Assembly: GCF_027706145.1 (NCBI RefSeq)
Contig: NZ_JAQFWW010000006.1
Coordinates: 124,001 to 188,000, forward strand
Length of the DNA: 64,000 nucleotides
Direction of reading: 5' to 3'
From: Bacillus changyiensis
Lineage (GTDB): Bacteria; Bacillota; Bacilli; Bacillales; Bacillaceae
Position numbers and translations under genes: made by a program. The notes under the pieces are model-generated. The model ran no database searches. It saw only the letters and a program-made list of their open reading frames with translations, and was not told the origin of the DNA. Positions 47,643 through 57,267 of the stretch are shown piece after piece (the stretch's first letter is position 1; each line of letters opens with the position of its first letter).

Positions 47643-48599
47643 TCATTTTAAATGTTTTTTTAAAAATGCTAATTTCTCTGTTTGAAAAGCCGGAATATAT
47701 TCGTGTCCAAAATAACGGTATGCTTTTATATCTTTGTTAGTCTTTAAATGATTGTATGCCGCAAAGACGGTGGATGGCGGTGTGATTGTATCAACAAGGC
47801 CAATCGACATCAAAACAGATGTTGTTACTGATCCTGCAAGGTTCATCATATCAAAGTAAGATAAAGTATTCATAGCGGTCTTTTCAATGTCAGGATGGCT
47901 ATTTTTTCTAAAAAAAGAATTGATTTCAATATAAGGGTGTTCTAACGCGATATCAATCGCTCTCTGGAAGTTGCTTAAATACGGAAATTCAGAAACTGTG
48001 ACTTTCGGAATATTTGACAATGCGGAAACAGCAATGGCCAGTCCGCCGCCTTGACTTGCACCGATCACTCCGATTCGTGTTTCATCGACTTCGGGAAAAC
48101 CGCTGACCACCTCAACCGCTCTTACAGCATCAAGGTAAACACCTTTGTAATAATACGTTTTCGGAGCAAGAATCCCTTTTGTCATCCAGCCTGGCACATG
48201 TCCATCAGGGGAACCACTTGTGTCCTCACTACTGTTTTGCCCTCGAACAAGCATCCCGAAAGTCGCATAACCATGCAACGCCCAATTGACAATATCGTGA
48301 ATATCTCCGTCATAGCTGGCATTATAACCGTGATATTTTACAATGGCCGGATGTGGGCCTTTCTGATCAGGAACGGCATACCAGCCTTTAATGAGGGCCC
48401 CGCCGCTGCTTTTGTATGTGAGCCAATAAACTTGAATACCATCAGCTGGATAATCAAATCGTTTAAGCTCAGGCTCTGCTTTTACTTTGGTTAGTTCTTC
48501 CAATGACTCCTTCCAAAAATCTTCAAAATCTTCGGTTGCCGTTCGTTCAGGTTGGTATGTATATAGTTGATCTAATGGTAAATCATAGGGTTGCTGCAT
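47643..48599 (-). CDS. cah: Cephalosporin-C deacetylase / acetyl-xylan esterase Cah
   Basis: 318 residues, carbohydrate esterase family 7 alpha/beta hydrolase. Nucleophile Ser in GASQGGGLA (about 182), oxyanion-region RGQNSSEDTS, catalytic Asp in SIGLVDTITPP and His in YFGHEYIP near the end. It removes acetyl groups from short xylo-oligosaccharides and cephalosporin C in the cytoplasm. The ATG at 48599 has AAAGGGG 9 nt upstream and gives the family's MQ start. Belongs to the same cah/ycg block as in B. subtilis. Confidence 0.93.
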   Translation of the reverse strand: MQQPYDLPLDQLYTYQPERTATEDFEDFWKESLEELTKVKAEPELKRFDYPADGIQVYWLTYKSSGGALIKGWYAVPDQKGPHPAIVKYHGYNASYDGDIHDIVNWALHGYATFGMLVRGQNSSEDTSGSPDGHVPGWMTKGILAPKTYYYKGVYLDAVRAVEVVSGFPEVDETRIGVIGASQGGGLAIAVSALSNIPKVTVSEFPYLSNFQRAIDIALEHPYIEINSFFRKNSHPDIEKTAMNTLSYFDMMNLAGSVTTSVLMSIGLVDTITPPSTVFAAYNHLKTNKDIKAYRYFGHEYIPAFQTEKLAFLKKHLK

Positions 48600-48713
48600 C
48601 TCCTTCATCCCCTTTAATGGTTTAAGTGTTTTTATGATACCATACCGGCTTAACGAGTTTGTGATATAATATTAGGCTAGAACTAAAAAATGTCATTGCG
48701 GAGGTTTTTTTTT

Positions 48714-49601
48714 GTGGTTTCACAATCATTTCTGCAGCTTAATTCAATTTTCATTAGTATATTAATAGAAGCAATCCCTTTTGTATTAATCGGCGTTTTC
48801 ATATCAGGTTTGATTCAAATGTTTGTGACTGAAGAAATGATGGCGAAAATCATTCCGAAAAATCGATTTCTCGCAGTACTATCAGGAACGTTTGCTGGTA
48901 TGTTATTCCCGGCCTGTGAATGCGGCATTGTACCGATCACCCGTCGTCTTTTGTTAAAAGGGGTTCCACTGCATGCAGCGATAGCGTTTATGCTAACAGC
49001 TCCAATTGTTAATCCAATTGTGCTATTTTCTACATTTATTGCTTTCGGAAATAAATGGGATGTTGTTTTTTACCGTGGTGGATTGGCCATGGCTGTTTCG
49101 ATTATTGTAGGTCTGATCATCTCTTTCCAATTTAAAGGAAACCAGCTGATCGAAGCTCATTCACATCATCATCACTCCCACAATCATACGAAACAGTCTT
49201 TTCTTAAAAAACTAGCCGAAACACTTCACCATGCGATTGATGAATTTTTCTCAGTGGGGAAATACCTTATTATTGGCGCTTTTGTAGCAGCAGCGATGCA
49301 AACTTATATTAAAACATCCACTCTACTCTCAATCGGTCAAAATGATGTATCTTCATCACTTGTGATGATGGGCTTATCATTTGTATTGTCTCTTTGTTCA
49401 GAAGTTGACGCTTTTATCGCATCCTCGTTCAGCAGTACATTTTCACTCGGATCACTAATTGCATTCCTTGTTTTCGGGGCAATGGTTGATATTAAAAATT
49501 TGCTGATGATGATCGGTACCTTTAAAAAACGCTTTGTTTTGCTCTTGATTACCTATATCGCTGTTATTGTTCTAGTCGGATCACTTTTGGTAAAGGGGTG
49601 A
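48714..49601 (+). CDS. ycgR: Permease YcgR (DUF318/UPF0718)
   Basis: 295 residues, about eight helices. LIEAIPFVLIGVFISGLIQ, FAGMLFPACECGIVPITRRL (a CxCG pair about residues 69-80) and a second half with LCSEVDAFIASSFSSTFSLGS are the marks of the permease family. A central loop HSHHHHSHNH could bind a metal. GTG start at 48714 with GGAGG upstream; an earlier ATG only reads the ribosome site. Probably forms one unit with ycgQ. Confidence 0.88.
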   Translation: MVSQSFLQLNSIFISILIEAIPFVLIGVFISGLIQMFVTEEMMAKIIPKNRFLAVLSGTFAGMLFPACECGIVPITRRLLLKGVPLHAAIAFMLTAPIVNPIVLFSTFIAFGNKWDVVFYRGGLAMAVSIIVGLIISFQFKGNQLIEAHSHHHHSHNHTKQSFLKKLAETLHHAIDEFFSVGKYLIIGAFVAAAMQTYIKTSTLLSIGQNDVSSSLVMMGLSFVLSLCSEVDAFIASSFSSTFSLGSLIAFLVFGAMVDIKNLLMMIGTFKKRFVLLLITYIAVIVLVGSLLVKG

Positions 49602-49605
49602 GACC

Positions 49606-50445
49606 ATGTTTCGCACATTTATTTTAATGTCTTTCACATTTTTCTTTTTTCACCTTCATGCATCTGGCAATTTAACAAAATATATTAATATGAAATATGC
49701 TTATCTTTCATATATTGCAATTTTTCTACTTGCACTGCTGACAGCTGTACAATTTTATCGCTACATTAAAGGAACGAGTGATACTGATTGTGGGCATGAA
49801 TGCGGATGTGGACATGATCATGAAGAAAATAAACCGTTTTTTAAAAAAATTTTAATCTATTTCGTTTTCCTTTTCCCGTTATGCACTGGGATTTTCCTCC
49901 CTGTTGCCACACTTGATTCCAATATCGTGAAATCAAAAGGTTTTTCTTTTAAAGGGATAGAACAGCCTGAACACTATGCCCAAACCCAGTATTTGCGCCC
50001 TGATACAAGCATTTACTACGGACAAGAAGGCTATGATGAGCTGATGGAAAAAGCGTTGGCAAAATATAAAGAAAAAAAACAAATATCGTTAGATGAACAT
50101 GATTATCTAAAAGGTATGGAAACCATTTATAATTATCCAGGGGAGTTCCTTGGCAAAACAATCGAATTTAACGGATTTGCTTTCAAAGGTGAAGCGATTC
50201 ATGGGCGGGAACTTTTTGTGCTCCGCTTCGGCATTATTCATTGTATTGCCGATTCAGGCGTATATGGTATGCTTGTTGAATTTCCTGAGGATATCAACAT
50301 AAAAGATGATCAGTGGCTTCATGTCAAAGGAACTTTGTCATCGGAATATTATCAACCATTTCAATCTGTCATTCCGGTGTTAAAAGTCCAAGAATGGTCG
50401 AACATGAAAGAACCGAAAGATCCATATGTATATCGGCGATATTAA
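49606..50445 (+). CDS. ycgQ: YcgQ family membrane protein (DUF1980, TIGR03943)
   Basis: 279 residues: two helices near the N-terminus (about 1-20, 36-50), a Cys/His cluster DCGHECGCGHDHEENKP (about 63-79), another helix (about 85-105), then a soluble C-terminal OB-like domain with LGKTIEFNGFAFKG, VLRFGIIHCIADSGVYGMLVEF and WLHVKGTLS. It follows ycgR by 4 bp. The Cys/His cluster suggests metal handling; the function is not established. Confidence 0.88.
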   Translation: MFRTFILMSFTFFFFHLHASGNLTKYINMKYAYLSYIAIFLLALLTAVQFYRYIKGTSDTDCGHECGCGHDHEENKPFFKKILIYFVFLFPLCTGIFLPVATLDSNIVKSKGFSFKGIEQPEHYAQTQYLRPDTSIYYGQEGYDELMEKALAKYKEKKQISLDEHDYLKGMETIYNYPGEFLGKTIEFNGFAFKGEAIHGRELFVLRFGIIHCIADSGVYGMLVEFPEDINIKDDQWLHVKGTLSSEYYQPFQSVIPVLKVQEWSNMKEPKDPYVYRRY

Positions 50446-50462
50446 ACATTGCTACCTGTTTT

Positions 50463-50504
50463 AAACGGCTAAGGGCCCTGTATTTATACGGCTCTTAGCC
50501 GTTT
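50463..50504 (+). terminator. Terminator after ycgQ
   Basis: AAACGGCTAAG and CTTAGCCGTTT form an 11-bp stem with a long loop; probably serves ycgQ and possibly putR from the other side. Confidence 0.65.
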
Positions 50505-50604
50505 GCTTTCCCTTGTAAATAAGATCAAATGATTGTTGCTTTATAGCATCGACAAAGTTGTTAGCGTTTTCATCATCATTCACAATCCATGAGTACCGGC
50601 CAAC

Positions 50605-51849
50605 TTATGTTTTATACCCAGTTTTTTTCATCAGCATCAGATCGATGAATAATTGGCATCTCGTGTTAAAATGATTCAAATCGATTGAGGTCATGTCTAA
50701 TATTTGCTTAATACGATAATTTAAAGTATTTTGATGAATGAATAATTTTTCTGCAGATGGTTTTACTTTGCAGTTATTTGCAAGATAAATTTCAAGCGTT
50801 CTTAAAAACTCTGTGTGACTTTCTTTGTCTTTTTCTTTGAGTAGCAAAAGATCAGGGTTTGTGTAATGAAGCTGATCATTTTTAGCTGCGATTTGGTCAA
50901 GGTATTTAAATAAGCCTAGCTTTTGATATTCAAATGGAATGTGTTCTTGGCTTCCGGTCATTTCTGCCGCTTTTGTGACTTCTAAAGCCTCTCTATAACT
51001 CTTGCCAAGTGAGAGCAAACTGCTATATTCATTACCTACCCCAATTAGGATCAAGGGCAATATTTGAGAACGTAAATGTGTCAAAAGCCGGTTGATCAGA
51101 TCTGACGCGGCTCTCTGTGCAGAGCGTTTGCGCGATATACTCCCCACAATAATGGCTATGTTTGAATGATCCTCTAAGACATGACTGATATTATCCTTTA
51201 AATTTAAATAGGATCTGATCGTTTCCTTCAAATCATCAAGTACTTCATCCGCGCCATTAACCACTTGGAGAACCATTACGGTATACACAACAGGTAAAAT
51301 AACATTGGCTTTTTCCGCTGCTATCTTCAGCTCTTGCTCTGATTGAAATTGATCATTGATCGCTCTTTTGTACAGTTCTTCAGCCTCTTCTTCTTTCTCT
51401 TGTTTCAGCTGTTTCTTTTTGAAAATGACCTTTCCAACGTGAAAGGAAGCTTTGTAGAGAAAATTCAATTCTTCTTCTGAAAGACTGTTTTCAATCTCCT
51501 GTACCCAAAGGTAGCCCATGATTTCATCTTTATGTTTAGCACTGACAACGACACGTTGGTTTAAGCCAATCTCTTCAATTTGTTTGACCCGAAATGGCGT
51601 CGGAATCGTTTTTAATTGATCAATGATACCTTCCTCAACAAATTTTTCGAAAATTGGCAGCGGGCATTTTTTTGAGAAAATAGTTTGTTGATTTGCTGCA
51701 TCAAATTGGTTGATATAATAAGAGTTATATGCCAGTAAGAAAAAATCTGCACTTTCCAGTATCACCGGTTTTTTCAACTCATCGCTAATAAAATCAATGA
51801 TCTTGTGAATATCTGAAAGAGAAACAACTTGTTCAAATAGCTCTTCCAT
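50605..51849 (-). CDS. putR: PucR-family activator of proline utilisation PutR
   Basis: 414 residues. N-terminal sensor region with ADFFLLAYNSYYINQ and VVVSAKHKDEIMGYLWVQE (GAF-like), a middle GGDEF-like fold (ILPLILIGVGNEYSSLLSLG), and the C-terminal PucR HTH (CKVKPSAEKLFIHQNTLNYRIKQI). Activates putBC in response to proline in B. subtilis. The ATG at 51849 with TAGGAG 7 nt upstream is preferred to two earlier ATGs. It is transcribed in the same direction as putBC but follows them after a 262-bp gap. Confidence 0.85.
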   Translation of the reverse strand: MEELFEQVVSLSDIHKIIDFISDELKKPVILESADFFLLAYNSYYINQFDAANQQTIFSKKCPLPIFEKFVEEGIIDQLKTIPTPFRVKQIEEIGLNQRVVVSAKHKDEIMGYLWVQEIENSLSEEELNFLYKASFHVGKVIFKKKQLKQEKEEEAEELYKRAINDQFQSEQELKIAAEKANVILPVVYTVMVLQVVNGADEVLDDLKETIRSYLNLKDNISHVLEDHSNIAIIVGSISRKRSAQRAASDLINRLLTHLRSQILPLILIGVGNEYSSLLSLGKSYREALEVTKAAEMTGSQEHIPFEYQKLGLFKYLDQIAAKNDQLHYTNPDLLLLKEKDKESHTEFLRTLEIYLANNCKVKPSAEKLFIHQNTLNYRIKQILDMTSIDLNHFNTRCQLFIDLMLMKKTGYKT

Positions 51850-52079
51850 ATCTTTTCTCCTACCCATTTTTAACTTAATCATACTTCTCCTTTTCATTAT
51901 TGTATAGACCAATAGAGAAATTTCCGAAAATTCAGTTGGCCTCTGTCTAAAAGACAGAGGCTAAACTTAAAATTGGCTATGTGGAGTAATGATTGAACGG
52001 TTTTTAAATACTGGTTGCCAGTTTCTTGATCATCCTACTAAACACCGTCACTGCAATCAGATTCATTTATTACAGAATT

Positions 52080-52103
52080 AAGGCAGCCTTTTCTGACTGC
52101 CTT
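52080..52103 (-). terminator. Weak terminator after putC
   Basis: AAGGCAG and CTGCCTT form a 7-bp stem 9 bp past the putC stop. Confidence 0.5.
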
Positions 52104-52111
52104 TTATCCTC

Positions 52112-53659
52112 TTAAAACATTTCACTGATTGTTTTCGCCTGCATGTGAAGAGCTAGGTAGTCCGGACCGCCCGCTTTAGAGTCTGTTCCAGACATTTTGA
52201 AACCACCAAATGGATGGTAACCTACAATTGCACCGGTACAGTTACGGTTAAAGTAAAGATTTCCTACATGGAACTCCTGTTTCGCCCTCTTTATATGGTC
52301 GCGATTGTTTGTAATCACTGCACCTGTCAAACCATATTCTGTGTTATTGGCAACTTTTAATGCTTCATTAAAGCTGCCCACTTTTGTAAATCCAACGACT
52401 GGTCCGAATATTTCTTCTTGCATGAGTCTAGCATTTGGATCTAAATCGGCAAAGATTGTCGGTTCAATAAAATAGCCTTTTGTATCAACACCATTTCCCC
52501 CGCTCACTAAGCGACCTTCCTCTTTTCCAATTTCAATATAGTCCATGATCTTATCAAATGAAGCCTGATCAATAACAGGGCCCATATAAACATCCGCACT
52601 GTCAGGCACCCCCACCTTTTTAGCCTCTGTCAATTCAATCACACGTTTCAACACTTGATCATAAATCTTCTCATGAACAACAGCCCGCGAGCCGGCTGAA
52701 CATTTTTGGCCTGCAAAACCAAAAGCTGATTGGACGATCGATTGTGCTGCTAATTCAACATCTCCATCTTCATCAACGACAACCGTATCTTTTCCACCCA
52801 TTTCTGCAATCACTTGTTTAAGATGTGTCTGACCAGACTGAACTTTGGCAGCTCGCTCAAAAATACGCGTTCCCACTTCTCTTGAGCCAGTAAAAGTAAT
52901 GATGCTTGTTTTTGGATGGTCAACAAGATAATCCCCAACTTCAGCACCGCTTCCCGGAACAAAATTGACAACCCCTTTCGGAAGCCCTGATTGTTCAAGT
53001 ATTTCTACAAATCTAGCAGCAATAACAGGGGTTGCACTAGCTGGTTTCAGAACAACGGTATTACCTGTCACAATCGGTGCCACCGTTGTACCCGCCATGA
53101 TCGCAAAAAGGAAGTTCCAAGGTGGGATCACAACAGTTACACCAGTCGGTGTATAAATATATTGGTTTCGTTCTCCCTCACGGCTGTTGACAGGCTTTCC
53201 TTTTGCAAGGTCAAGCATTTGCCGTGCATAATATTCCATAAAATCAATCGCTTCAGCTGTATCGGCATCAGCTTCATTCCACGGTTTACCTGCTTCTTTC
53301 ACTAAAAGTGCTGAAAACTCATGCTTCATACGGCGCACCTTTTGAGCGGCACGGAATAGAACTGACGCTCTTTCTTCGGGATCGGAATATCTCCATGTTT
53401 CAAATGCCGTTGCTGCTGCCTGAATTGCTTTTTCTGCATGGTCCTGATCTGCTTTGGATACTGTGCCGACAATTTCTTCTTTGTTTGCAGGGTTGACCGA
53501 TACGATCTTGTTGTCAGTTTCAATTTTTTCTCCATTGATTATAAGAGGATAGGATTGCCCCATCCATTCGTTGACTGTGTCCATTGCTTTTTGAAACGCC
53601 ACTCGATTCTCTTCTACTTCAAAATTTGTAAATGGTTCATGTTTGTAAGGTGTTGTCAC
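52112..53659 (-). CDS. putC: Delta-1-pyrroline-5-carboxylate dehydrogenase PutC
   Basis: 515 residues, NAD-dependent aldehyde dehydrogenase. [20 protein letters not shown] (cofactor entry), [18 protein letters not shown], general-base Glu in [17 protein letters not shown] and catalytic Cys in [16 protein letters not shown], then [10 protein letters not shown] and [16 protein letters not shown]. It oxidises pyrroline-5-carboxylate (glutamate semialdehyde) to glutamate. GTG start with AAGGGG 9 nt upstream, 24 bp after putB. The same product leaves RocD, encoded elsewhere in the window. Confidence 0.94.
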   Translation of the reverse strand: MTTPYKHEPFTNFEVEENRVAFQKAMDTVNEWMGQSYPLIINGEKIETDNKIVSVNPANKEEIVGTVSKADQDHAEKAIQAAATAFETWRYSDPEERASVLFRAAQKVRRMKHEFSALLVKEAGKPWNEADADTAEAIDFMEYYARQMLDLAKGKPVNSREGERNQYIYTPTGVTVVIPPWNFLFAIMAGTTVAPIVTGNTVVLKPASATPVIAARFVEILEQSGLPKGVVNFVPGSGAEVGDYLVDHPKTSIITFTGSREVGTRIFERAAKVQSGQTHLKQVIAEMGGKDTVVVDEDGDVELAAQSIVQSAFGFAGQKCSAGSRAVVHEKIYDQVLKRVIELTEAKKVGVPDSADVYMGPVIDQASFDKIMDYIEIGKEEGRLVSGGNGVDTKGYFIEPTIFADLDPNARLMQEEIFGPVVGFTKVGSFNEALKVANNTEYGLTGAVITNNRDHIKRAKQEFHVGNLYFNRNCTGAIVGYHPFGGFKMSGTDSKAGGPDYLALHMQAKTISEMF

Positions 53660-53683
53660 GATTCATTTCCCCTTTTCATCGTA

Positions 53684-54601
53684 TTATTTCTTCAACATAC
53701 CCTTAAATGCAAACGCAATGTTGGCAGGCCGTTCAGCAAGCCTTCTCATAAAGTATCCATACCAATCATTTCCGTAAGGAAGATAAACACGCATGTTGTA
53801 ACCTTGTTTAACCAATTCAAGCTGAGTCTTATTGCGCATCCCATAAAGCATTTGAAACTCGAAGCGGTCCTTTCCAATCTGGTGCTCCTCCGCCAATTTT
53901 TTCGTGAAATCAATCATTTTATCATCATGAGTGGCGATGGCTGTGTAATGGCCGCTCAATAATTGTTTCTTAATGAGCTTTTTATAATTCTCATCCACAT
54001 CTTCCTTCTCAGGAAACGCCACTTTCGACGATTCTTTGTAAGCTCCCTTCACAAGACGGAGAAATGGAGCATACTGGTTCAATTCCTCCAAATCGTGCTC
54101 GGTTCGGTATAAATAGGCCTGTAAAACAGTGCTGACATAGTGGTAACGCTGTTTGAACTCTTTAAACAGGTCTAGTGTTTTTTGACAGCGCGCTTCATCT
54201 TCCATATCAATTGTTACCATTACTTCATGCTGTTCCGCACACTCCAAAATACTGCTCATGTTATCCCTAACGAGGTCAAGATCGATATCAAGACCTAATG
54301 AAGTCATTTTTAAGGAAACATGTGAATGAAGCTTTTCCTGAGCAATCCATTGAATAGCCCTTATGCATTCCTGAGTCCGTTCCCTCGCAACTTCCCGGCT
54401 GTCGACAAACTCACCCAAATGATCAACGGTAACCGTCAGCCCTTGTTCATTGAGCTTTCTAATCATGGGGATTGAAGCTTCGAAGTTTTTCCCGCCAATG
54501 ATTTTCCCAGTAGCAATATGACTCCCCCAATTTTGGGCCAGACGATTCAGGATGTTGCTCTTAGATAAGAATAAAAAAAAGTCTCTTGTGATCGCTTCCA
54601 T
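53684..54601 (-). CDS. putB: Proline dehydrogenase PutB
   Basis: 305 residues, FAD-dependent PRODH barrel. ISLKMTSLGLDID-like sequence (VSLKMTSLGLDIDLDLV), VTIDMEDEARCQKTLD, VLQAYLYRTEHDLEE, RLVKGAYKES and the signature FEFQMLYGMRNKTQLELVKQG, then RVYLPYGNDWYGYFMRRLAERPAN. First step of proline breakdown. The ATG at 54601 follows GGGGTG. Operon putB-putC; the proline permease gene putP, which follows in B. subtilis, is not present. Confidence 0.93.
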   Translation of the reverse strand: MEAITRDFFLFLSKSNILNRLAQNWGSHIATGKIIGGKNFEASIPMIRKLNEQGLTVTVDHLGEFVDSREVARERTQECIRAIQWIAQEKLHSHVSLKMTSLGLDIDLDLVRDNMSSILECAEQHEVMVTIDMEDEARCQKTLDLFKEFKQRYHYVSTVLQAYLYRTEHDLEELNQYAPFLRLVKGAYKESSKVAFPEKEDVDENYKKLIKKQLLSGHYTAIATHDDKMIDFTKKLAEEHQIGKDRFEFQMLYGMRNKTQLELVKQGYNMRVYLPYGNDWYGYFMRRLAERPANIAFAFKGMLKK

Positions 54602-54795
54602 TATCACACCCCGCCATCTCATGAAATATGTCTTATATTCTCATTCTATAAGAGTTAGGGACCAATTCACAATATTTAGAAAAAACAAAAAAACAAGCTT
54701 TTTTTGTGTCTTTCCCACAATGATTTATACCCAAATAAAGAAACAACTACGACAATAGAATTAGGAAAAAACTTTGATAAAAACCCCCGTTTAAT

Positions 54796-54809
54796 TGGAA
54801 TCGCTTTCT
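54796..54809 (-). promoter_or_regulatory. Possible cre upstream of putB
   Basis: On the reverse strand AGAAAGCGATTCCA matches 12 of 14 cre positions, about 195 bp before putB. It would fit catabolite control but is a weaker match than the other sites. Confidence 0.3.
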
Positions 54810-54842
54810 TTTACTATACCATTTCCCCGTTTTTAAACGGAC

Positions 54843-54875
54843 AAAACCCCTTTAAGAAAAAATCTCCAAGGGGAA
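54843..54875 (-). terminator. Probable terminator after ycgL
   Basis: On the reverse strand CCCCTT pairs with AAGGGG, followed by TTTTG, just past the ycgL stop. Confidence 0.55.
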
Positions 54876-54882
54876 TTCCATC

Positions 54883-55659
54883 TTATGTCCATACTTCATC
54901 TAGCGTTTCTCTAAATAATCGATCAAGTTCAGGTGTTAAATTTTCTCGATTTGTTTTAAATGTCTTTGCTACTGTTAAAAGTCGATCGAGTTCATTCTCA
55001 ATAAATTCATGAAGCACAGGATTTTGCGGTTCCAGATGAAATTCATCTCCATTTATTTTCCGTTCAAGCAGGTTAAGAATGTCTGTTTTGAGCTTACCTT
55101 CATCGAGAAGTTCATGAAGCAGTACTTGAAATTCAATCGGCGGCACCGTATGTCGAGACTCAATCCACTGACATGCTAAAATCGGCCGGAGAACATAAAA
55201 GTATTTTTTAATCTTGACCTGTTCTTTTTGAAGGTAGCTGTTAAAATTCCCTTTTGCCATGTTCAAATAATGGTACATACAAGAAGCTGGTGAAAAAGCC
55301 TGCAACTGAAGGTTTTTCATTTTTTCCGCTAATGAATATGCCTGATAATAGACCATTCCCGATGAAAGCCATTCAAGCAGTGGTGGATTAGATTTACGGA
55401 AGAGCCTTAAAGCTTTTGTCAATTCCCAACCGCTAATATCTAGCAGATCATTAATGGGTAGCTCAATGACATCTCGTTTTGAATCGATCGAAAGGTACCA
55501 GTCTTTTTGATGAACATAAATAAAACGAACATCATAATCACTGTCTTGTGATGGGAAGCCCCAAGCCCTGCTCCCTGACTCAACTGCATAGAGGATTTTA
55601 ACGTTATATGTTGTTTCAATAAGTTCTAGTTCTTTTAATATACGTTTTTGCATGATCAT
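54883..55659 (-). CDS. ycgL: Nucleotidyltransferase-like protein YcgL
   Basis: 258 residues. The N-terminal GSRAWGFPSQDSDYDVRFIYV (about 28-48) is the GS-x10-DxD metal site of the minimal nucleotidyltransferase fold (RelA/MNT-like, DUF4269/COG3541 type). The rest is helical (LLDISGWELTKALRLFRKSNPPLLEWL). Substrate unknown. A second ATG two codons in is an equal start candidate. Conserved place between aroK and putB as in B. subtilis. Confidence 0.88.
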   Translation of the reverse strand: MIMQKRILKELELIETTYNVKILYAVESGSRAWGFPSQDSDYDVRFIYVHQKDWYLSIDSKRDVIELPINDLLDISGWELTKALRLFRKSNPPLLEWLSSGMVYYQAYSLAEKMKNLQLQAFSPASCMYHYLNMAKGNFNSYLQKEQVKIKKYFYVLRPILACQWIESRHTVPPIEFQVLLHELLDEGKLKTDILNLLERKINGDEFHLEPQNPVLHEFIENELDRLLTVAKTFKTNRENLTPELDRLFRETLDEVWT

Positions 55660-55734
55660 TGCACCGCCAGTTCTCTATTTCTATTAGTATACTTTTTCAG
55701 CGGAAACCTGTGACCTTTTTAAATAAACGTTTGT

Positions 55735-56247
55735 TTAAAGGTTAAGCTTTTCCACAATTTGATCTACAACAGCTTCAGGGCTTTGGTAATCTGTATCAAC
55801 CTTAAAGTGATGGGAAGCATATATCGTTTTTCTGTCGTTATAAAGCTGTTTTATGTCTGCTAATGAGCGATGTTGTAGAATCGGTCGAGTTTCAATGAGA
55901 AGGTCGATTCGCTTTTTCCAATGTTCCCATGACAAGTCTAGGAAGAGGACGATACAATTTTCCAGACATTTTTTTCTGATCTCTTCCTGCTGGAAAGCAC
56001 CTCCACCAAGAGAAATAATTTTACCTGTTGACTGTTCACACATTTTAAAAATATAATCTTTTTCTGTTTTTCGAAAAAATGCTTCCCCTTTTTGTTTAAA
56101 GATTTCAGGAATTGTCATTTGCAAATCTTTTTCAATTTCTTGGTCAATATCAATAAAAGCCCTATTTGCCTTATTGGCAACTAGTTGACCGATTGTCGTT
56201 TTCCCAACCCCCATAAATCCGATGAGTACAATATTCTTTTCTCTCAC
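55735..56247 (-). CDS. aroK: Shikimate kinase AroK
   Basis: 170 residues. P-loop GFMGVGKTTIGQLV, DIDQEIE (shikimate-binding Asp), FFRKTE and the GGG loop SLGGGAF, lid region IETRPILQHRS. Phosphorylates shikimate for chorismate and aromatic amino acid synthesis. GTG at 56247 with GAGGTGA 8 nt upstream is chosen; the longer frame overlaps the end of nadE. The nadE stop lies 57 bp upstream; tmrB, which stands between them in B. subtilis 168, is absent. Confidence 0.9.
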   Translation of the reverse strand: MREKNIVLIGFMGVGKTTIGQLVANKANRAFIDIDQEIEKDLQMTIPEIFKQKGEAFFRKTEKDYIFKMCEQSTGKIISLGGGAFQQEEIRKKCLENCIVLFLDLSWEHWKKRIDLLIETRPILQHRSLADIKQLYNDRKTIYASHHFKVDTDYQSPEAVVDQIVEKLNL

Positions 56248-56303
56248 AGACCATTTCACCTCACTAATGGTTTGTATGAAAAATAGAGGCTGATGATCAG
56301 CCT

Positions 56304-57122
56304 CTATTTCCACCAGTCATCAAAGCTTGAAGCTGGTAATTGACGTTTATGCTCTGTCGCCAGATAACGTTTTTCAATCACCTGTGCTGTTTCAGGAGAA
56401 ACTGTTTTTCCTTCAAGATAATCATCGATTTCATCATATGTTAGTCCAAGTTCTGTTTCATCAGCCTGTTGAGGTTTTTCGTCAAGCAAATCCGCTGTTG
56501 GGGATTTCGTATAAAGTCTGGCAGGCGCACCCAACTCTTCAAGCAAACGACGTCCTTGTCGCTTTGTCAGTCCCGTAAGCGGCAACAGATCCGCTCCGCC
56601 ATCACCATATTTAGTAAAAAAGCCTGTCACGGCCTCAGCAGCATGATCGGTACCGATTACCAATAGCTGTTTTTGACCGCCGATTGCATACTGTGTAATC
56701 ATTCGTACTCTGGCTTTTACATTGCCTTTATGAAAATCGGCAAGCGCTTCTCCAGTTACAGTTTGAAATTGAGAAACAAAAGAACTTACTGTTGAAGCAA
56801 TGTCAAATGAAAGAGAATGGTCTGGTTTAATAAATTTCAGTGCGAGTTGTGCATCATCTTCATCTTTCTGAATACCATGAGGCAGACGAACAGCGGTAAA
56901 TTCAGCTTGCACACCTTCAGTCCTTAACTGTTCCACAGCCATTTGGGCAAGTCGTCCGGCAAGCGAAGAATCTTGCCCCCCACTAATTCCCAACACAAAA
57001 CCCTTTGCTCCTGTTTTTTGTAAATAGCTTTTTAAAAAGTCAATGCGTTTTTCAATTTCCTGTTTTGGATCGATAGCAGATTTTACATTCAGTTCATTTG
57101 CTATTTTTTCTTGTAAAGCCAT
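56304..57122 (-). CDS. nadE: Ammonia-dependent NAD synthetase NadE
   Basis: 272 residues. ATP pyrophosphatase P-loop [16 protein letters not shown] (about 45-60), [12 protein letters not shown] and the C-terminal NAD-adenylate site [26 protein letters not shown], ending [21 protein letters not shown]. Converts nicotinate adenine dinucleotide to NAD with ammonia; length equals the B. subtilis enzyme. Same direction as aroK. Confidence 0.95.
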   Translation of the reverse strand: MALQEKIANELNVKSAIDPKQEIEKRIDFLKSYLQKTGAKGFVLGISGGQDSSLAGRLAQMAVEQLRTEGVQAEFTAVRLPHGIQKDEDDAQLALKFIKPDHSLSFDIASTVSSFVSQFQTVTGEALADFHKGNVKARVRMITQYAIGGQKQLLVIGTDHAAEAVTGFFTKYGDGGADLLPLTGLTKRQGRRLLEELGAPARLYTKSPTADLLDEKPQQADETELGLTYDEIDDYLEGKTVSPETAQVIEKRYLATEHKRQLPASSFDDWWK

Positions 57123-57267
57123 TGATGACTCCTCCCGGTTTTCCTGTTTTTTTAACTATAGCACAAGTGATATCCATATTTCATGTCATCCTATCTTAGT
57201 GGATGTCACCGGGCATAAAAAAACATCTACCAGACAAAATAACAATGAAATTAGAGGAGATGAATCG

